Of a DNA stretch of 64,000 bases, positions 59,412 through 64,000 are shown in pieces; position 1 is the stretch's first letter; each line of letters begins with the position of its first letter. A program made the position numbers and the translations under genes. The notes under the pieces were generated by a model that had not been told where the DNA came from, did no database searches, and worked only from the letters and a program-made list of their open reading frames with translations. The stretch comes from Gamsiella multidivaricata. Lineage: Eukaryota; Mortierellomycota; Mortierellomycetes; Mortierellales; Mortierellaceae. The stretch lies in NCBI RefSeq assembly GCF_025024155.1, contig NW_026251786.1:62001-126000 (forward strand), written 5' to 3'.

Positions 59412-59663
59412 TTTCTTTTAGACGTGGTGCGTGGTGTGTAAGTTGAAGGAAGAAAGGTAAAGAGAAGTCGAAGATCTAGCGCGAACCAAAAATCAAAAGA
59501 AGGGGCTGAGTGGAAAGTCGGCCCCCATCGCCACTAACTGGCCTTCATTCGACATTCATTTAGGGACAGGACCAGGACCAGGACTAGAACCAGGAATAGA
59601 GGCTGAAAGCAAACAGGCCGGAGCTGGGACAAGGATACAAATTAAACGCAGCATCAACTCTTC

Positions 59664-60005
59664 ATGGAGCGGACACAATCCTTGTTCAACTACTGTCCTC
59701 GGGATGGAAGACCTTTCAGGGAGGATGAGCGGATCTGTCCTCTGTGCGACTTTCAGAGGTACAGCAATTGTGCCCGCAGGCCTGCTATCGGATCGACGCG
59801 TCTCTGGTAAGGAGGATGATACTGACAATTCAATTCAATTCGATTCAATTCTTGCCCACAGAAACATAGATCAGGTAACGTACTCCGTTGCGGACCATTG
59901 GATCGTTTACAGGCAGAGACACCGTTTGCTAACGCTACTAGTCTCACTTTGTTTTTCATTGTCATACTATCACAGGCGCTGAACCCCCATCCTGGGACCA
60001 TATCG
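59664..60005 (+). other. Possible 5' extension of PIG-C through a 13-base exon
   Basis: ATG at 59664 opens 95 bases encoding NYCPRDGRPFREDERICPLC, a CxxDG...CxxC zinc-ribbon-like peptide, ending at an AG/GTACAG donor. A 13-base exon at 59862-59874 (AG before, GTAACG after) and an acceptor at 59975 would join it in frame to PIG-C codons 30 bases before the annotated start, adding 46 residues. Skipping the 13-base exon gives a stop. The intervening DNA holds a CAATT repeat (about 59826-59850). It may be a real isoform or chance. Confidence 0.35.
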
Positions 60006-61302
60006 ATGAAACCAAGAGCGCCATGGAGGAAATTGCTCTATGTGAAACAGGAGTATCCAGATAACTATGTGGACGATACTTTTCTAGAAGAGTTGCAAAA
60101 GAACGGTATGTCGCCTGCTCGCATGTTCAGAACTCATGTTACAGTGTCTTCAGCTTCAGCACCTGGCAAGCGGCATCCTAATTTCCATACTCTGCGGATA
60201 AAAATAATAGCGAATGTACGGCATTATGAGTATTGGTCTGTCGTCCTCGAATCAACCATCATCAGCCAACATATATCATCGATCGTCATATTTGTCGCCA
60301 TCTTTATCTATCTATACAAAAATCTCCTCAGCTCATATGCATTAATCACCATGGGGACTGTGGGAACAGCTGTTGGGTATGGGTTCTGGGATTGGAGCAA
60401 CACTATGCTGACGCCGGACTCCAACTACCAGCGTAGGTCCATTAATACATACTCTTTTCGGGCCAGCCTGCGTCAATGATTTCCGTCAATGATCCGAGTA
60501 CTGAAATTGTCAGCAATTTGTACCATTTTTTTTTTCGCTCTACTAGGACGAAAGATCTTCAAGGGCGCAGTGCTATTCTTCTTGACACTCCTTGGACTCA
60601 CTCCGATTCTGAAGACGCTGACAGAAAAGACGTCCAAGGACACGATCTGGGCCTTGACAGTGATCTTATTCTTGGTCAATCTAGCCTTTCATGACTATGG
60701 TAGTGGCAACAGACGCAATATTAAATACCCAGGCTCGCTGTCAACGAATGCAGCCATTTTTGCGTCCGTAGTACTGGCATCGCGATTCAAGACAAACCTT
60801 CATGTTTTTGGACTTATGTCATTCGCAGTTGAGTGGTTTGCACTCTTTCCGATGCTCCGGCGGCAAGTCAGGGTAATGCAAATCGAATTAAATGGATCTT
60901 AACCGCATTATGAATACTTGTTTGCTATTCTGACAGACTATCCGTATTTCTTTGGTGCGTATAGAGCATCTCGCAAAGAGGGAATTTGGCGCTGACTATA
61001 GTCCTGTTCTTGACGGCAACGACACTTTTCAGCCAAATCTCACCTGCGATTGTCGTCATTTATATCCTGGGTATGGCGTTCTTGACATTCATCTGTCCAT
61101 TCTGGCTAATCTGGATCCAGCGGTATAAAAAGTACGTTCTTGGAAGGTCGCTTAGATCGAACAAGCTTGTGTTGGCTCAAGCAATGTCCTTTTATTGATC
61201 CACGCTAATGCTATTGCCCTTTTGTTTTCTAGCGAGATCCATGGACCATGGGATGAAGCCCGGCCCAAAATCCAGCATGGGCGCTCTGTTGACTACAATT
61301 AG
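60006..61302 (+). CDS. GPI2: PIG-C / GPI2, GPI-GlcNAc transferase subunit
   Basis: Exons 60006-60105, 60211-60432, 60547-60872, 60965-61131 and 61233-61302 give 294 residues. PIG-C is a membrane subunit of the complex that transfers GlcNAc to phosphatidylinositol, the first step of GPI anchor synthesis at the ER. Family signatures: PWRKLLYVKQEYPDNYVDD at the start, NVRHYEYWSVVLESTIISQH, LTPILKTLTEKTSKDTIWAL, NLAFHDYGSGNRRNIKYPGS, then SLSTNAAIFASVVLASR, and the closing GPWDEARP. About eight hydrophobic segments. The start ATG is the usual family one, but an upstream exon pair may extend the N-terminus (see the separate entry). Confidence 0.92.
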
Positions 61303-62192
61303 CCCTGTCCTATACCAATAAAAGAGCCGATAAAAGGTTCTTGAAGCGCTGGTTATTATGACGGATATGTTTTGCGCCATCAATTTTGTTTTAAATGGTT
61401 GGCTAGAGACTCAAAAGGTACCAACTACTCAACGGGAAAGCTGATCGACCAAACAATACTGAATCAACGGGTTTCTTTGATAAAGTGCTGTTGTTTTCGT
61501 GCGTGAACGCAACTCTATTATGATATCTGGGACCTTAATGAACCCTCGTAAAAAAATATAGTTTGTCCCTGGACGATTCTGTCATTCCTCGAAAGCTGGT
61601 CTGCCCCTCCAACAAAATCAGCTACATCACTCGACTTAGGAGGGCTGATTCTTAATTAGGGCGTCTTTATTTTTAAGCGAGGGCGCCGGTTTACTATGCA
61701 GCATTTGAGGCTGAAGATCGCTGAGGATCGCTGAGGATCGCTGAAGATCCATAGTACCGTGGTACAAATGCTGGACACGATCGAGCGATACAAATCCATC
61801 GAAAACCGTAATCTTCCCGATAAGCAACAACAACCACAGCATATCAATCGTGTTATTTTGAACACCTAGACGCCAGTTTACTATGCACAACCGAACCTAA
61901 AGATTCCATGGTGCTAAATGTGTGTCAGCCGACCAGACGCATGCCCTGGCTGGGCGGGTTCAATTGACAGTGCAGAATCACTTGGCGCCAGTATTCTTTG
62001 GATCCATCGATTCATGGTTCAGTAGAACATCTTTCCTTTATGCTTGGTAAGTTTTTGTTGATCATATAATAAGTAGTATGGCACAGCTAAAAATACAAAG
62101 GGTGGATATTGATAATCATCCTCGTCCACTCCTTACTAAAACGGACAAAATACACGATAGGAATTATTAAAAAGAAACTGCGTCCAGCCACT
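61303..62192. other. Intergenic with short tandem repeats
   Basis: GCCGGTTTACTATG at 61685-61698 and GCCAGTTTACTATG at 61872-61885 repeat the motif seen near 6 kb. Four copies of a 10-base unit (GCTGARGATC) follow the first at 61710-61749, and CATAGT at 61750 then mirrors ACTATG. No gene seen. Confidence 0.5.
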
Positions 62193-64000
62193 TCACGGCC
62201 TCCACTGTCGCTGCTCCACACCTCGGACGGTGCCTGTGCTCGACGTGTCAGAGAGCATGCCCCCGCTGGCATCCTGAGTCTCGTTATCGGACATGGGCGT
62301 GTCTGCTCGTGCCGTGTAGGACGAGTCTGTCGTGATTTGGGTTGACTTCGCCATGTTCATCGTGCCCATCGTGTCTGCCGCCTTGACACTGTCGACTGTC
62401 GCGTTGTATAAGATCCGATCCAGTTGCACTCCTCCACGGAACGACTCCTTGTCATCTTCCTCCTCCTCCTCCTCCTCCTCTTCTTCTTCTTCTTCTTCTT
62501 CTTCTTCCTCTTCAGTCTCATCGTCGTCATCATTGTCGCTCGACATTACTCTGGGATCCTTGATTAGCAAAGGCGGGATACCCGTGGTAGGGTCCACAGA
62601 GAACGATCCCAGGCGGCTACGACCGCCTTCCCTGAGCTTCTCCTTTCTCTGCTCCTTTTGCGCCTTGCTCCGCTCCCGCCGCTCCTGTCTCTGCTTTTGC
62701 GAATGACGCCTGGCTGCACGGCTGGCATCCTGAGCCATGCTGACCATCGTCATTCCGCCGCCTCCTCCACCGTGACATTTAAGGACACCTTCGCTGTCGC
62801 TCAGCACCAGTTCACCATGGTGTCTATTCCGCTGCCGAGGATGATGAGAATATGAGCCCTTCCTGTGTTTAGCACTGTCCAGTCTCATGTTCACCAGCTG
62901 CAGGTCATCCGCGCCTTTCATGCCTCCCTGAGAACCCTCTTCGCCGACTCTGTCTTCTTCGCTAACCACCTCAGAATCATCCAGCCCCTCATCCTCTTCC
63001 TCTTCGTCTTCCTCATCCTCATCGTCCTCCTCCATAAAGTTGACTTGCTCCTGTGGCCACTTGTCGCTGCCAGGCATCACCTCTGGCGTCGCCGGAACTG
63101 ACTCCCGTGCGCCTGTGGCCCTAGCCCCTGCCAAGACAGCCATACTTCGACGCCTGAGCATCTCGCGCTTCTTTTTCTGGATCAGTTTACGTTCGTGACT
63201 CAGCTTCTGTTCGCGCTCAGCATTGGCTCGATCATCCAGCCACCGCTCCAGGATCGTGCAGAGCTCCTCTTTCTTGATGGGCTTGGAGAGATATGCGTTC
63301 ATTCCGCTAGCGATACATTTCTCCCTGTCTCCAGGCATTACACAGGCCGTCATCGCGATGATGAATGGTTCTGTCCCTGTAATACCCTCCACCGAGGCGC
63401 GAATCTCCCTCGTCGCCTCCAAACCGTCCTTGACTGGCATCCAGACGTCAATAAAGATAATGTCGTACTGCTTCACCATTGACGATCCTGCGTTGAGATC
63501 ACCGTTACCACCAGAATCACGAGCCCGCGCTACGGCTTCGGCACGAGCCTGGCACTTGTCCACGGCCTCCTGGCCATTGTTGGCAAGCTCCGGATGGATA
63601 CCTATGCGGTTCAGCATTTTCGAAATAACTTTCTGGTTCACAGGATTGTCGTCGACAAGCAGACACTGCAAGGACTCGAGCTGACGTTTGCGCTCATGTT
63701 CCTGAAGATCCAGGTCAGGTGCAGCAGAGGGTGCCAGTGGCCAGGATCCTGTCATCAAGCCGTGGAACATGCTAAACAGCTTGGTCTGCTTGACGGGCTT
63801 GATCAGGTGCCCCACAGATGGGTCAGCATCGATACCCGAGGGATGCAGCGAAGGCGAAGACGGGGCCCCCTTCTCCGAGGAATTTGAAGAGTGCTCTTTA
63901 AGTGAGCTCCAAGTTTTGGCCGCTAGCATACTGCTGTTCAGGATGTTAGGCGTGCAGGTGGTCTTGGGATATACAGACGGGTTTTGTACCGATAGCGAAT
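62193..64000 (-). CDS. Hybrid histidine kinase or response regulator, C-terminal part (5' end outside window)
   Basis: The frame is open to the window edge, so the N-terminus is missing. A receiver domain is complete: LLVDDNPVNQKVISKMLN (acidic pair), YDIIFIDVWMPVKDGLEAT with the phospho-acceptor Asp, IIAMTACVMPGD with the switch Thr, and AYLSKPIKKEELCTILERW with the conserved Lys. Upstream, GHLIKPVKQTKLFSMFHGLM looks like the end of a further, degenerate receiver-like unit, as in fungal hybrid kinases. After the receiver a 340-residue tail is highly charged, with Arg/Lys-rich helices and acidic runs, one about 20 Glu encoded by a GAG/GAA tract at about 62458-62515. It takes part in phosphorelay stress sensing. 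Which histidine kinase class cannot be told. Confidence 0.8.
   Translation of the reverse strand, partial: SLSVQNPSVYPKTTCTPNILNSSMLAAKTWSSLKEHSSNSSEKGAPSSPSLHPSGIDADPSVGHLIKPVKQTKLFSMFHGLMTGSWPLAPSAAPDLDLQEHERKRQLESLQCLLVDDNPVNQKVISKMLNRIGIHPELANNGQEAVDKCQARAEAVARARDSGGNGDLNAGSSMVKQYDIIFIDVWMPVKDGLEATREIRASVEGITGTEPFIIAMTACVMPGDREKCIASGMNAYLSKPIKKEELCTILERWLDDRANAEREQKLSHERKLIQKKKREMLRRRSMAVLAGARATGARESVPATPEVMPGSDKWPQEQVNFMEEDDEDEEDEEEEDEGLDDSEVVSEEDRVGEEGSQGGMKGADDLQLVNMRLDSAKHRKGSYSHHPRQRNRHHGELVLSDSEGVLKCHGGGGGGMTMVSMAQDASRAARRHSQKQRQERRERSKAQKEQRKEKLREGGRSRLGSFSVDPTTGIPPLLIKDPRVMSSDNDDDDETEEEEEEEEEEEEEEEEEEEDDKESFRGGVQLDRILYNATVDSVKAADTMGTMNMAKSTQITTDSSYTARADTPMSDNETQDASGGMLSDTSSTGTVRGVEQRQWRP
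62458..62515. repeat. Coding trinucleotide tract (poly-Glu)
   Basis: CTC repeated, then CTT repeated, on the plus strand, read as GAG/GAA codons in the histidine-kinase tail on the minus strand. Such tracts usually vary in length between strains. Confidence 0.8.

Overview
The window is eukaryotic nuclear DNA, almost certainly fungal. Genes are split by short GT-AG introns (mostly 60-140 bases), codon use is moderately GC-rich, and the gene set fits an early-diverging filamentous fungus. I infer Mucoromycota, Mortierella-like, from overall protein character, a broken member of a large ion-channel family and a relic of a Fanzor nuclease. The taxon is an inference; no search was run. Exon coordinates come from reading splice sites; for every gene given with a full exon list the coding lengths sum to whole codons in frame.

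Layout. 1-4.4 kb: mostly non-coding, with two coding-like remnants. 4.4-5.5 kb: clathrin light chain (-). 6.7-8.3 kb: dead sodium/solute symporter (-). 8.8-10.7 kb: RING protein (-), divergent from a polytopic membrane protein (10957, +) that has an in-frame TGA. 12.1-13.2 kb: FHA protein (-). 13.8-15.3 kb: Sec14-like lipid transfer protein (+). 15.5-17.2 kb: ceramide synthase (-). 17.6-19.8 kb: siderophore-iron transporter (-), followed by 2.8 kb without genes that holds iron-type GATA boxes. 22.6-23.5 kb: PRL-type phosphatase (+). 23.7-26.3 kb: F-box/WD40 protein (-). 26.9-29.5 kb: decayed transposon with a Fanzor/TnpB-like relic (-). 30.7-33.7 kb: Rrp6 exoribonuclease (-). 34.6-35.1 kb: 474-base foldback element. 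35.5-38.0 kb: ion-channel pseudogene (-). 38.6-41.5 kb: MYND protein, UCH fragment and an unidentified gene (-). 41.7-44.5 kb: CLASP (-). 45.0-46.2 kb: sirtuin (+). 46.4-47.5 kb: cytochrome b561 (-). 48.8-51.9 kb: leucine-rich-repeat protein (+). 52.0-53.3 kb: EI24-family membrane protein (-). 53.7-54.8 kb: RPA-interacting protein (-). 56.7-58.0 kb: allantoicase (+). 58.2-59.4 kb: COP9 signalosome subunit 8 (-). 59.7-61.3 kb: PIG-C (+). 62.2-64.0 kb: C-terminal part of a hybrid histidine kinase (-), running off the window.

The genes are mainly housekeeping (trafficking, lipid and GPI synthesis, RNA decay, cytoskeleton, ubiquitin-type regulation) and are not a cluster. The best functional link is iron: the siderophore transporter and the cytochrome b561 (a possible ferric reductase) are the only genes whose upstream DNA carries ATCWGATAA boxes, the core of fungal iron-repressor GATA factors. 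Between the housekeeping genes lie decayed genes and mobile DNA.
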